From assembly GCF_003024715.1 (NCBI RefSeq), contig NZ_PYLO01000001.1, forward strand, positions 1,023,077 through 1,087,076: 64,000 nucleotides of DNA, given 5' to 3'. Each line of letters begins with the position of its first letter. Positions within the stretch are counted from its first letter, which is position 1. Shown here in pieces: positions 24,658-33,860 of the stretch. The translations under genes were made by a program, and so were the position numbers. The notes beneath the pieces were generated by a model that worked only from the letters and a program-made list of their open reading frames with translations, had not been told where the DNA came from and searched no databases. Source of the DNA: Clostridium fessum (GTDB lineage Bacteria > Bacillota > Clostridia > Lachnospirales > Lachnospiraceae).

Positions 24658-25578
24658 TCATCCGATTTTTGTGATTTTACAGGTCTCATACACTTTCTTT
24701 ATCTCATCCTTCGTCGCCAGCTGCTCCGAAAAGGCGCTCGCGCTTCCAGCTGCCAGTCCCATGCGGAAGGCGTGTTCATAATCTCCGCTCTCCCCGTATC
24801 CGGCCAGGAAACCGGCTACCATCGAATCTCCGGCTCCGACACCATTTTTCAAGGTTCCCTTCGGTGCTTCCGCCGCATAGACGCTTCCATCCTCCGCCAG
24901 AAGAACCGCGCCCTTGCCTGCCATCGAAACCAGCACGTTGACCGCACCTTTTTCCTGCAGCTTCTTCGCATACGGAACAACTTCCTCCCGCTCCGAGAGC
25001 TTCACGCCGAAAATGTCTCCCAGTTCATGATTGTTCGGTTTGATTAAAAATGGATGGTGTCCCAGCACATTGAGCAGCAGATCCTTGGTCGCGTCCACAA
25101 CAATCCGGACGTCCCTGCCATCCAGGCGCTCCATAATCTTCTGATAAATATCATCCGGCATCGACGCTGGAATACTTCCAGCCAGCACCAACGTATCATC
25201 CGCCCCCAGCCGGTCAAGCTGGGTCATCAGCGCATCCACCGCTTCCCGCGGAATCCTCGGTCCCCGACCGTTGATCTCAGTCCCGTCGATGGATTTCAGC
25301 TTCAGGTTGATGCGGGAGACTCCCTCATCCAGGGAAATAAACTCGGCTTTCACGCCCAGCTGCTCCACTTCCTTCCGAACCTCCTCGCCGACAAACCCGG
25401 CAGTAAAGCCAAACGCCGTATTGGCAATTCCAAGGTTTTGAAGGACCGTCGAAACATTGATTCCCTTTCCGCCCGGAAGCAAAAGCTCCGAATCTGTCCG
25501 GTTGGTCAGTCCGAGCTTAAAATCGCTCACTGACACAATATAATCTAACGATGGATTAAAGGTTACCGTATAAATCAT
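24658..25578 (-). CDS. fruK: 1-phosphofructokinase
   Basis: The 306-aa sugar kinase is of PfkB type: MIYTVTFNPSLDYIV at the start, LLPGGKGINVSTVLQNLG (about 33-50) and the C-terminal anion-hole/catalytic motif GVGAGDSMVAGFLAGY (about 248-263). It phosphorylates fructose 1-phosphate to fructose 1,6-bisphosphate. It is the first gene of the operon and AAAGGA precedes the ATG. Tagatose-6-phosphate kinase is the main look-alike; the adjacent fructose EII makes FruK the best call. Confidence 0.93.
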   Translation of the reverse strand: MIYTVTFNPSLDYIVSVSDFKLGLTNRTDSELLLPGGKGINVSTVLQNLGIANTAFGFTAGFVGEEVRKEVEQLGVKAEFISLDEGVSRINLKLKSIDGTEINGRGPRIPREAVDALMTQLDRLGADDTLVLAGSIPASMPDDIYQKIMERLDGRDVRIVVDATKDLLLNVLGHHPFLIKPNNHELGDIFGVKLSEREEVVPYAKKLQEKGAVNVLVSMAGKGAVLLAEDGSVYAAEAPKGTLKNGVGAGDSMVAGFLAGYGESGDYEHAFRMGLAAGSASAFSEQLATKDEIKKVYETCKITKIG

Positions 25579-25599
25579 AAGCCTTCATTCCTTTCTTAT

Positions 25600-25735
25600 C
25601 TTGATTGATTCTGACTGTATTATAAAATCATTTTCATTCAAAATCAATCAAACTTATTCACAAACATGCTGCCTCTTTTTGGGTTATATTGCACAATTTT
25701 GATTTTTTATGATTGTTTTTGATTGATTGTTTCGT
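25600..25735 (-). promoter_or_regulatory. fru operon promoter with three GATTGATT operator-like sites
   Basis: On the minus strand, TTGATT (25642-25647) and TATAAT (25619-25624) are 17 nt apart. GATTGATT or its complement occurs at 25603-25610, 25643-25650 (overlapping the -35) and 25721-25728, the last with neighbouring GATTG repeats. This is a likely binding array for the DeoR-type regulator. Confidence 0.75.
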
Positions 25736-25839
25736 GTGAATTCCGGCGAAACGATTGCTGTCACTGATGGAATAGTGTTTCCAAAAACATCATTTTTACT
25801 CAGCTTCATCTCCTCTTCTAATCGTAAAATCCGCCTTTG

Positions 25840-25868
25840 TTGACAAGGATTTCCCCATTTGCTATAGT
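25840..25868 (+). promoter_or_regulatory. Promoter of the SH3/SleB hydrolase gene
   Basis: TTGACA (25840-25845) and TATAGT (25863-25868) are 17 nt apart. Confidence 0.85.
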
Positions 25869-25936
25869 AAATGAAGAATTTTGTAATATCTTTGTAATAT
25901 TTCCAAGATGTTTTTATATCAGAAAGGATATACGAT

Positions 25937-27232
25937 ATGAACGATTCCCCTTTGAAACCTGCTTCTTCCAGGCGCAAAAAAATGGATAAAACAATGATGG
26001 CGATCTATTTCCTGATCCTTTTTATTGTGGCCGGGGCGGCTCTGCTGGTATTTCTATGCCTCTCTAAACCTTCTGATAAGAAGAACAAAGCAGGCTCTGA
26101 TCCTTCCATCGCTTCTTCCAGCACCTTAAAAAACAGTCATCAGACCGGCACCGATGCTAAAAGTACAGCGAAAGCCAAAATCAAAGAAGAAAAGCCGGTC
26201 GATCCGTATGAAAATCTCGCGGTCGCCAATGTGGATGATGCGCTGAACCTGAGAGAAAAACCAGATACAGATGCCAAGGTACTCGGCACCTGCTTCCGCG
26301 GAGGCGGCGGTACCATTTTAAAACGCAAAAATGGCTGGACAAAAATCCGCTCCGGTAGGCTGGAGGGATGGCTCAAGGACGATTATCTTGTATTTGGCGA
26401 TGATATCAAGCCGCTCGCCAAAGAGCTCGGTCTCTATATCGCTACCGTCAGCACACAGACACTCCATGTACGTGAGGAAGCCAGCACGGATTCTGCCATC
26501 GTCGGTCTGGCTGCCGCGGAAGACTACTATCCTGTACTGAGTCAGGAAACTGGATGGGTCAAAATCCAGCTTTCCGTTGACACCTCCGGTTACGTTTCTT
26601 CTGATTATGTCACAATCAGCGTCAAGCCAGGACGCGCAATCAGCATTGAGGCTGAGATGGCAGCGCTGGAGGCGGCACGGCAGGCTGCTGAAGAAGCTGA
26701 GCAGGCATCCAGAGCCGCCGAGGAGGCCCAGATTGCAGCCGCAAAATCGCAGGCAGAAGCAAACGCGGCTAAAGGTTCCTCCCAGACTTCGGGAAAATCT
26801 GGAAATTCTGGAAGCTCTTCGAAAAAGAGCACGGCTGCACCAGCCGCTAAATCATCCTACGTGATCTCCGCCTCCGAGAGCGACGTTTATCTGCTCTCCG
26901 CCTGCCTCACGATGGAAGCCAACGGCGGATCCTATGAAAGCTATCTGGCAGTCGGAAGTCTGATCGTCAACCGCGTCAAATCTGGCAAATGGGGCAAATC
27001 CATCTCCAGCGTCATCTACGCGGACGGACAGTTCCCAGGCGCGACCTCCGGCCTGCTTGACAAATATCTCGATAGAGGACCGTCCTCTACTGCCACCAAG
27101 GCGGCAAAGGCAGCGCTCGCCGGGGAGAATCAGATAGGCGACTACCTTTATTTTACCTCGACCAAATCAGCAAACTACGACAGCTACTCCAGCTATCAGG
27201 TGGTTGGTGGGAATTGTTTCTATAAAAAATAA
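25937..27232 (+). CDS. Membrane-anchored cell wall hydrolase: SH3 domains + SleB/CwlJ-type hydrolase
   Basis: The 431-aa protein has an N-terminal membrane anchor (about 20-47, IYFLILFIVAGAALLVFLCL) and a charged linker. Two bacterial SH3 domains follow (DDALNLREKPDTDAKVLG, near 97; STQTLHVREEASTDSAIVG, near 172). Next come an Ala/Glu-rich coiled region (240-300) and a Hydrolase_2 domain (SASESDVYLLSACLTMEANG to the end, with GQFPGATSG and FTSTKSAN). SleB/CwlJ hydrolases cut spore cortex or vegetative peptidoglycan. AAAGGA precedes the ATG. The combination suggests a vegetative wall enzyme rather than a spore cortex enzyme, but spore use cannot be excluded. Confidence 0.88.
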   Translation: MNDSPLKPASSRRKKMDKTMMAIYFLILFIVAGAALLVFLCLSKPSDKKNKAGSDPSIASSSTLKNSHQTGTDAKSTAKAKIKEEKPVDPYENLAVANVDDALNLREKPDTDAKVLGTCFRGGGGTILKRKNGWTKIRSGRLEGWLKDDYLVFGDDIKPLAKELGLYIATVSTQTLHVREEASTDSAIVGLAAAEDYYPVLSQETGWVKIQLSVDTSGYVSSDYVTISVKPGRAISIEAEMAALEAARQAAEEAEQASRAAEEAQIAAAKSQAEANAAKGSSQTSGKSGNSGSSSKKSTAAPAAKSSYVISASESDVYLLSACLTMEANGGSYESYLAVGSLIVNRVKSGKWGKSISSVIYADGQFPGATSGLLDKYLDRGPSSTATKAAKAALAGENQIGDYLYFTSTKSANYDSYSSYQVVGGNCFYKK

Positions 27233-27295
27233 AAGGCTAAAAAAGGCGGATTTAAACGCATTACATTAAACCTCATATACATTCCCATCGCCTTA

Positions 27296-27314
27296 TGATA
27301 TGATAATCATATCA
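27296..27314. promoter_or_regulatory. Palindrome TGATATGA-TAA-TCATATCA
   Basis: An 8-bp perfect inverted repeat with a 3-bp centre lies 137 bp upstream of the lipoprotein gene. It may be an operator; no matching site was seen elsewhere in the window. Confidence 0.4.
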
Positions 27315-27450
27315 GCCAAACATACAGGCAGAGGACACCTACTGTCCATACCTTATTGATAGGTACTCTCGGAGTCTTTCCTGCAAATCATCTCACAACA
27401 TTAAGCACAGAAAGCTTCCGGGAGTCCATTGATTGCAAATGGAGGAAATT

Positions 27451-28005
27451 ATGAGAAAATCAATTTATACCTTGATGGTTTCCACTCTCATCGCAGCCGC
27501 CAGCATGACCGCCTGCTCCAGCCAGCCGTCTGAAACAACTGCCGCTGAATCCACACAGGAAAACGATACATCAGCAGAAAGCAGCGATGCCAGCGAAACA
27601 ACTACTGCCGGAGAAAAAGAAACCGCCCAGACAACGGATGCAGATTATGCAGAAGACGAGACTCTGAGCGAAAAAGAAATCACAGAACTTTACCGTGGTT
27701 TTGCCAGATCCCTTCAAAGCATCATCGCCAATAAAAATATGAACGATTTAGCCGAGCTGCTTGTCTATCCGTCCTACATCGGCATCGATGACGGGATTGT
27801 CGTAAATAACAGAACTGAATTTATGGCTCTTGACGCAGACAAGGTATTTACCGACGCGCTGATTGAGGCAGTCAAGACAGCCGATGTTTCTTCCACCGAA
27901 CTGACCAAGGCAGGTTTCATCGTAGGCGATCCATCCGGTAAACCGGCAGTTACCTTTGGTCTGGACAAAGAGGGATCTATCGGTATCACAGGTATTAACT
28001 ACTAA
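27451..28005 (+). CDS. Secreted lipoprotein of unknown function
   Basis: The 184-aa product starts MRKSIYTLMVSTLIAAASMTACSS: a signal peptide with a lipobox ending at Cys 22, so it should be anchored to the outer face of the membrane. Residues 25-75 are a Thr/Ser/Glu-rich linker. The folded part (80-184) contains LYRGFARSLQSIIANKNMND, a Ser-Lys-type helix region, and ends KEGSIGITGINY. GGAGGAA precedes the ATG at 27451; an ATG 18 nt upstream lacks a ribosome site. No family was recognised. Confidence 0.8.
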   Translation: MRKSIYTLMVSTLIAAASMTACSSQPSETTAAESTQENDTSAESSDASETTTAGEKETAQTTDADYAEDETLSEKEITELYRGFARSLQSIIANKNMNDLAELLVYPSYIGIDDGIVVNNRTEFMALDADKVFTDALIEAVKTADVSSTELTKAGFIVGDPSGKPAVTFGLDKEGSIGITGINY

Positions 28006-28022
28006 TCAGATATAAAATAGTG

Positions 28023-28102
28023 AAAAAGAGCGCCGCAACACTCACAAACCGGCTTTCCATTTCTGGTAAAACCGCTCCATGAGTGCCGCAGCGCTCTTTT
28101 CT
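28023..28102. terminator. Bidirectional terminator between the lipoprotein and hsp20 genes
   Basis: AAAAAGAGCGC...GCGCTCTTTT arms are extended by ACACTCA/TGAGTG. The stem ends in T-runs on both strands and lies between convergent genes. Confidence 0.85.
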
Positions 28103-28155
28103 ACGTTACAGCCAGACAACTGCATCCATCAATCCGGCTGACTGCTTCTTCTACA

Positions 28156-28620
28156 TTATCCTTCAATCGCAATATATTTTTTCTGCTCGACTTCCGGTTT
28201 TGCTTCTTTCTTCGGAACAAAAATCTTCAAAATACCATGCTTAAATTCCGCCTTGATATCTTCCTCTGTTATATCATCACCGACATAGAAGCTTCTCGCA
28301 CAGGAACCTGCGTAACGCTCTCTGCGGATGTAACGACCGGACTTTTTCTCCTTCTCGTCCTCATCCAGTCCCTTCGCAGCCTGAATCGTCAGATTACCAT
28401 CTTCCAGGGAAATCGAAATCTCTTCTTTCTTAAATCCCGGCAGATCCATCTCCAGCTCATAGCCGTCTTCCATTTCCTTGATATCGGTCTTCATCAGGTT
28501 CTGTCCATGGCGTCCATACAGCTTTTTCTCTATCTTCTGTCCGGCGTTATCATCATAAAACGGAAAATCATTAAAGAAATCATCAAACAAATTTTCTCCA
28601 AAAATACTCGGCATTAACAT
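28156..28620 (-). CDS. Hsp20/alpha-crystallin small heat-shock protein
   Basis: The 154-aa protein has a Phe/Asp-rich N-terminus, then an alpha-crystallin domain (about 43-140): MKTDIKEMEDGYELEMDLPG, SISLEDGNLTIQA and the family signature GILKIFVPKK. It holds unfolding proteins in an aggregation-resistant state. GGAGA lies 8 nt before the ATG. Its promoter overlaps a CIRCE operator, so HrcA should repress it. A mobile element is inserted directly upstream of that promoter. Confidence 0.95.
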   Translation of the reverse strand: MLMPSIFGENLFDDFFNDFPFYDDNAGQKIEKKLYGRHGQNLMKTDIKEMEDGYELEMDLPGFKKEEISISLEDGNLTIQAAKGLDEDEKEKKSGRYIRRERYAGSCARSFYVGDDITEEDIKAEFKHGILKIFVPKKEAKPEVEQKKYIAIEG

Positions 28621-28731
28621 AAGTCATCTCTCCTTTTCTAACTTCATTTCATTATGTTTATTTACCAACATTTTCGGAACCGGGACGGTCTGGGAACTTT
28701 TCTTTTCTTCCTCTTCCTTCGTTCTGGCTAT

Positions 28732-28774
28732 GTTATAGCACTTCTTATTAGCACTGTCAAGAGGCGAGTGCTAA
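28732..28774 (-). promoter_or_regulatory. hsp20 promoter with CIRCE (HrcA) operator
   Basis: On the plus strand the CIRCE reads TTAGCACTG-N9-GAGTGCTAA (28748-28774), one mismatch from the consensus. The minus-strand promoter TTGACA (28755-28760)/TATAAC (28732-28737), spacer 17, starts inside the operator. Confidence 0.92.
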
Positions 28775-28805
28775 TTTTTTTGTGAAGAATTTGTGAACGC
28801 TACGA

Positions 28806-28927
28806 GCCATGCACATTTCCATGAAAGAGCCATCTTTCAAGCTTGCTTGATAAAGATGGCTCTTTCATGGAAATGTATAGGGCGACAGCTCTACAGCGAG
28901 GGAAGTCTTTCCCGAGCTGTGCATGGC
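28806..28927. repeat. Large hairpin structure with 24-bp perfect arms
   Basis: Bases 28814-28837 are the exact reverse complement of 28852-28875, with a 14-base loop. A second hairpin (AGCTC/GAGCT enclosing GGGAA/TTCCC) follows. Both are enclosed by GCCATGCAC (28806-28814)/GTGCATGGC (28919-28927), giving a three-way-junction layout. Confidence 0.8.
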
Positions 28928-28982
28928 GTATGCCACTACTTCACAGGGATTTTTCACTTACTTTCGCACTCAATTTTCTTGG

Positions 28983-29055
28983 TTTGACCACATTTTTACA
29001 ACAAATTCTTGGAAAAATATATTCGTCTGATTTTCTTACCACATTTTACGACAAC
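28983..29055. repeat. Left-end arm-type repeats
   Basis: GTTTGACCACATTTTTACAA (28983-29002) and TTACCACATTTTACGACAA (near 29036-29054) match TTTGACCACAAATTTACGAC at the right end (36545-36564). Such repeats are typical arm-binding sites of Tn916-type integrases. Confidence 0.55.
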
Positions 29056-29065
29056 AACTTATGGT

Positions 29066-29971
29066 TTATACCACAGCAGGTACGGTTTCTGGCAGGTTCA
29101 TTTTAGACATCTCATTCTCCACATGAGACTTATCTGAAATATGATTATAGACATTCATTGTGATCTGTGCATCTGAATGGCCCATCACATACTGCATAAC
29201 TTTGGGATTGACATTGTTCTCACCCAATCTGGTACATCCCGTATGACGAAGGGTATGCGATGAAATAGGAGGCATCAACTCCGGCTCTCGCTTCTCTTCT
29301 TCTGCCAATTTGCTTTCTTTTTTATTATAGGCATTAACAATATTTTTCAGAAAGCTGTTCACTCCCGCTGGCATAATCGGACGTCCATGCTTTGTATTAA
29401 AGATGAATCCACTGCGTCCACCTATCTCAACATTACTCTGTAAACCAAACATTAGGTTCAGTTCTCTCTGCTTACGGAACGCATCATATACCATCTGTGT
29501 CATAGGAATATTTCTGATTCCTGCATCCGTTTTAGTTTCTGAATCATGGAAACAATATCCGTCATCACCTTCATAATACACAAGCTGTCCACCTACATGG
29601 ATCTCCCGGTTCTTCATGTCCACATCTGACCAGGTTAAGCCGATGGTTTCACTCACTCTCAGGCAAGCCCCAAACATAACCTGCATCATTGGAAGATGAG
29701 GCTTATACACATTACTCTGTTCAACAAACTTCAAAAGTTTTTCCTGCTGTTCCAGTGTCAATGCTTCTTTCTCCTTTGCCGGAGCCCCATAATCTCCAAG
29801 TGTTCCTGTTACTGGATTCTTGCGGATAATCCCATCTTCCACTGCCAGTTCAAAACTGGGATTCAATAAGCCATAAAGACCTTTGATCGTACTGTGTGCC
29901 AGTCCTTCATCTGGCAATGCAGAAAAGAACGTCCTTACGTGAGATGTCTTAAAATCCACAACACGTAGCAA
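29066..29971 (-). pseudogene. Tyrosine recombinase/integrase, N-terminally truncated
   Basis: The frame opens with TTG at 29971 just after in-frame stops and covers 301 residues. It begins inside the core-binding domain (VVDFKTSHVRTFFS). The arm-binding N-terminus and first part of the core domain, about 100 residues in Tn916-like integrases, are missing. The catalytic domain is complete: GACLRVSETIGL (Arg), the Lys beta-hairpin region, ISSHTLRHTGCTRL (HxxR), MQYVMGHSDAQ (His) and MNVYNHIS (nucleophile Tyr). It would cut and rejoin att sites. No ribosome site was seen at the TTG. The product may be inactive for lack of arm binding. Confidence 0.75.
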
Positions 29972-30006
29972 AACTTAAATTCACTGCATTTTTCCTCTTT
30001 GGCAAA

Positions 30007-30056
30007 AGGAAAAGCACTGTAAAACCCATAATCCAACGGTTTTCAGTGCTTTTTTC
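30007..30056 (-). terminator. Terminator of the ABC exporter operon
   Basis: AAAGCACTG and AAAACC pair with GGTTTT and CAGTGCTTT, with T-runs at both ends, downstream of the second ABC gene. Confidence 0.75.
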
Positions 30057-30171
30057 ATATTACATTATTGAATATCCCTCATTCTGCCTATATAAGTGAA
30101 ACTTAGCGAAACTTAAATTAAATCTCTTTCAGACAATTCAATTTGGATATTCACCGACTGTGGATTATTTC

Positions 30172-31911
30172 TCAGTGCACCAGTTTCCAACTTACCGCCT
30201 GCTGCCTTGCATCCACAAATCTCTTATAAATACCTTCCTGTTTCATTAATTGCTCATGTGTTCCCTGCTGTGCAATTCTTCCTTTTTCAACAACCACAAT
30301 CTGGTCTGCATGTCTGACTGTTTTTAATCTGTGGGCAATCATAATAATCGTTTTTTCCTTTGTAAGTGCATCTACTGCATCCATCAGCTCCTTTTCATTC
30401 TCCGGATCAACATTTGCCGTTGCTTCATCCAATATGACGATTGGCGCATCCTTCATAATCGCTCTGGCTATCGAAATACGCTGCTTCTCACCACCGGAAA
30501 GTGTGGCTCCTCCTTCTCCGATCACTGTGTCATATCCATTCGGAAGTTTGCTGATGAAATCATGACAACATGCTTTCTTCGCCGCTTCCACCACTTCCTC
30601 ATGACTTGCATCCTGGCGTCCGAATTTAATATTATTCTCAATGGTGTCTGCAAACAAATACACCGACTGAAACACAAATGAGAAATTACTCATCAGACTG
30701 TTCATGCTGTAGTCTTTTACATTCACACCTCCAAGTGTCACTTCCCCGGAATCCACATCCCAGAACCTGGCAATCAGATTGCAAAGTGTTGATTTTCCTC
30801 CACCAGATGGTCCAACGATTGCTGTCGTCGTTTTCTGCGGAATAGAGAGCGATATATCATCAATGATCTTCCGTTTGTCATAAGAAAACGAAACATTAGA
30901 AAGTCTGATATCGTAATTTTCCGGCTGTATTTCTTTACCGTCGATATCCATGGTATCCAGCTCCAATATTGCATTTGCTTTATCTACACATACGCTTACC
31001 ACATGTAAAAGAGAGGAATAATTTCCTGCACATTCCAGACTGGCATAAAGCATAAATGCTGAAATTGTCATACCGATCGCATAGACCGCACTCATAGTTC
31101 CATTAATATAAAAATATGCACTGCAAGCCACGATCACAGCACCTGTAATTTTGGTTATCACACTTTGCAGAAAATGATAGGGCACAAACAGCATTTCCAT
31201 CTTTGTATTGATCTTTTCACATGCTTCATTTGCATCATTTAATCTTTTCGCCTGTTTCCCAAGCAAGTTATATGATTTAACTTCTGATATTCCCTGCAGA
31301 TACTCCATGATCTGGTTTACAAGCTCCATATCGCATACCACTTTTTGCTCTGAATCTTTTTTACCCGCATTCTGCATCACAGAATTGACCCCAAAGAAAA
31401 TAAGTACTCCTGCTGCAGCTATCAGTCCAATTCTCCAGTCAAAAATAAACAGCATAAGAATGATCATTGATGTTTCCAGAATTCCCTGCATTGTCAGCAT
31501 AACCACTCTCGCAGCCACATCGCCAAGTATTTCCATTGTATTGGTTGTAATGGAAGAAATTTCCCCGATACTATTGGAATTGAAATACCCCATCGGCAGA
31601 TATCGCAGATGTTCTGCAATCTTGATTCTCATAAAAGCACTTGCATTATATCCTCCCTCTGTCTGAAGCACTGTAGAGTATCTCTTGCAGATTACGTCGA
31701 CTACAATTGCAAGAACCATAATCGCAACGGAGCCTCCAATATATTTTCCTGTCGGTTTCCCACTCAGCAGACCAATCAGTATGTACATAATAGCCGGAAT
31801 CTTCATTGCTGAGGCAAGAGCCTCTATGAGTCCGCTCACTATCGACAGTTTAAATTTATTGCCATTTTCCCTGCCTGAAAAACGAAAGAATTTTGCCAGA
31901 ATCCCAAACAT
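30172..31911 (-). CDS. ABC exporter half-transporter (second of a pair)
   Basis: The 579-aa protein has an N-terminal six-helix membrane domain (about 1-320) and a C-terminal ATPase: Walker A AIVGPSGGGKSTLCNL (near 363), Q-loop FVFQSVYLF, signature LSGGEKQRISIARAIM, Walker B IVILDEATANVDPENE and H-loop IAHRL. It starts 1 nt after the stop codon of its partner, with AAGGAGG before the ATG. The two halves probably form a heterodimer. The DEATAxxDPENE form resembles ABC pairs of the YbtPQ/IrtAB type, so siderophore or drug transport are both possible; the substrate is unknown. Confidence 0.9.
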   Translation of the reverse strand: MFGILAKFFRFSGRENGNKFKLSIVSGLIEALASAMKIPAIMYILIGLLSGKPTGKYIGGSVAIMVLAIVVDVICKRYSTVLQTEGGYNASAFMRIKIAEHLRYLPMGYFNSNSIGEISSITTNTMEILGDVAARVVMLTMQGILETSMIILMLFIFDWRIGLIAAAGVLIFFGVNSVMQNAGKKDSEQKVVCDMELVNQIMEYLQGISEVKSYNLLGKQAKRLNDANEACEKINTKMEMLFVPYHFLQSVITKITGAVIVACSAYFYINGTMSAVYAIGMTISAFMLYASLECAGNYSSLLHVVSVCVDKANAILELDTMDIDGKEIQPENYDIRLSNVSFSYDKRKIIDDISLSIPQKTTTAIVGPSGGGKSTLCNLIARFWDVDSGEVTLGGVNVKDYSMNSLMSNFSFVFQSVYLFADTIENNIKFGRQDASHEEVVEAAKKACCHDFISKLPNGYDTVIGEGGATLSGGEKQRISIARAIMKDAPIVILDEATANVDPENEKELMDAVDALTKEKTIIMIAHRLKTVRHADQIVVVEKGRIAQQGTHEQLMKQEGIYKRFVDARQQAVSWKLVH

Positions 31912-31912
31912 A

Positions 31913-33667
31913 TCATTCTCCCTCCTTCACCGTATCTTTTACAGAAATATGGGCATTCCACATTTCCTTATAAAGCGGGCATGACACCAGAAGTTCCTCA
32001 TGTGTGCCATGTGCTGTTACATTTCCATCATTTACAACAAAGATCTGGTCACTGTCCTTAACAGTAGAAAGTCTGTGTGCTATTACGATCAGGGTCTTCC
32101 CTGCTACCAGTTTTGCGATAGAATTCTGCAGAATTGCCTCATTTTCCGGATCTGTGTAGGCAGTTGCCTCATCAAGGATCACGATCGGAGCATCCTTTAA
32201 CATTGCTCTTGCAATGGAGATACGCTGCCTCTCACCACCTGACAGATGTCCTCCTGCACCTCCTACAACCGTATCAAATCCATTCTCCAACTGCATGATA
32301 AATTCATAGCATCCACTTTTCTTTGTCACCTCGATGATCTGTTCATCTGTAGCATCCGGATTTCCCTGTCTGATATTTTCACGGACTGTTTCATTAAACA
32401 GATAATTGTCCTGTGCAACATATGCAATTTTCCGATTAAAATCTGCAAATGCCAGTTCTTTGACATCAACTCCACCGATTTTGATGCTTCCGGAATCCAC
32501 ATCCCACAGGGACGCAATCAGCTTTGCGATGGTCGACTTGCCGCTTCCGGAAGGTCCTACGATTGCATTTACCGTTCCTGCTTTCAGCTCCATAGTTACT
32601 CCGTGCAGGATTTCTTTGTCGTGATAACCAAATCTGACATCTTCAAGAGTAACGGAGTTATCTTTTGGAACACTTTTACTTTTCTCTGGACGTTCAAGCT
32701 CCGGCTGTTCCAGAATTCCTGCCACTTCACCAACAATCACTCCGATCTTGCCAAGATCATCTGTATAGGAACCCACTGTGATCAACGGTCCAACGATTCC
32801 AAGTGATAAAATAATGCAGATGACAAAATCTGAAATCGCAAGTGTTCCATTGGCTACATAATGTGCCCCAAACGGCAACACCGTAAGAAGCGTATAAGGT
32901 GTGACCACCATCATCAGTCCATGAAAGATCGAGCACCGTTTCATCCAGGAAATAAAGGAATCTGCATAAGCCATAGCCGCCTTTGTAAATTTTGCATAAG
33001 AACTTTCTGTCTTTCCAAATGCCTTGATCACTTCGATTCCGTCAATATATTCCACTGCCGCATCATTCAGATCTTTTGTTGTCTGAACCGTTCTCTCGAA
33101 GCTTGGTTTATAATCCAGCATCATTCCAAAATAGGAAAGAAATCCCACTATAACCGGCACCAATGACCAGAGTGCCAGTCTCCAGTCTGTCAGGAAGAAA
33201 TAAATCAAAATCACAATCGGTGCCAGCAGATTGGACGTGAATTCCGGGACAATATGCGCCAGTGTTGTCTCGATACTGTCGATTCTTTCCACCATAATAT
33301 TTTTAAATGTACCGGAAGGTGTGTCTTTCACATAGCCAAGAGGTACCCGCGCCAGCTTGTCACAGCAGGATTTTCTTATATTTGCAAGTACTGCAAACGT
33401 TGCTTTATGTGACAATGCTGTCGAAAGTGAATGAAGCAGTTCTGCAATGATAAACGATAATGCAATCAGAACCGCTTTTGCAAGATATATTTCAAACTCC
33501 TTTTCACCATTTAAAAACAGCTTTACTACATCTGCAATAATAAAATACGGCAAAATCTTAAAAATCACATTTCCTATTGCAAGTAACACACTCCACACAT
33601 AGGCAATTCTTTTTTGTCCGGCCCACGTCAGGATCCAGCTGACTGCCGACTTCTTTTTTTCTTTCAC
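31913..33667 (-). CDS. ABC exporter half-transporter (first of a pair)
   Basis: The 584-aa protein has six membrane helices (1-320), then a nucleotide-binding domain with Walker A AIVGPSGSGKSTIAKL, Q-loop YVAQDNYLF, signature HLSGGERQRISIARAML, Walker B IVILDEATAYTDPENE and H-loop IAHRL. The start is GTG at 33667: AAGGAG is 9 nt upstream and an ATG 2 nt away meets a stop at once. It leads the two-gene transporter unit. A TetR-family gene lies 193 bp upstream on the same strand and probably controls it. Confidence 0.9.
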   Translation of the reverse strand: MKEKKKSAVSWILTWAGQKRIAYVWSVLLAIGNVIFKILPYFIIADVVKLFLNGEKEFEIYLAKAVLIALSFIIAELLHSLSTALSHKATFAVLANIRKSCCDKLARVPLGYVKDTPSGTFKNIMVERIDSIETTLAHIVPEFTSNLLAPIVILIYFFLTDWRLALWSLVPVIVGFLSYFGMMLDYKPSFERTVQTTKDLNDAAVEYIDGIEVIKAFGKTESSYAKFTKAAMAYADSFISWMKRCSIFHGLMMVVTPYTLLTVLPFGAHYVANGTLAISDFVICIILSLGIVGPLITVGSYTDDLGKIGVIVGEVAGILEQPELERPEKSKSVPKDNSVTLEDVRFGYHDKEILHGVTMELKAGTVNAIVGPSGSGKSTIAKLIASLWDVDSGSIKIGGVDVKELAFADFNRKIAYVAQDNYLFNETVRENIRQGNPDATDEQIIEVTKKSGCYEFIMQLENGFDTVVGGAGGHLSGGERQRISIARAMLKDAPIVILDEATAYTDPENEAILQNSIAKLVAGKTLIVIAHRLSTVKDSDQIFVVNDGNVTAHGTHEELLVSCPLYKEMWNAHISVKDTVKEGE

Positions 33668-33721
33668 ATCTTTTCACTCCTTACGTTCGTTTTATTGTTT
33701 CGTTTTATTATTTTACCTTCT

Positions 33722-33737
33722 GTTAGTTCGAGCTAAC
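33722..33737. promoter_or_regulatory. Inverted repeat before the ABC genes
   Basis: GTTAG-TTCGAG-CTAAC lies 55 bp before the GTG start, in the expected promoter zone. It may be an operator. It does not match the palindrome in front of the TetR gene. Confidence 0.45.
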
Positions 33738-33749
33738 CAACATATAATA

Positions 33750-33775
33750 AAATAGGTGGTCTACTGGCATCAACC
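33750..33775 (-). terminator. Weak hairpin after the TetR gene
   Basis: AGGTGGT pairs with ACCACCT; on the minus strand the stem is followed by ATTTTATT. It separates tetR from the ABC genes. Confidence 0.5.
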
Positions 33776-33860
33776 ACCTGATATTATTATCCTGGCTGAA
33801 CTTTATTCAGAAATCCAGAACCTGCAACACACATAACCTATTTCAGAATTCCTGCATCAG

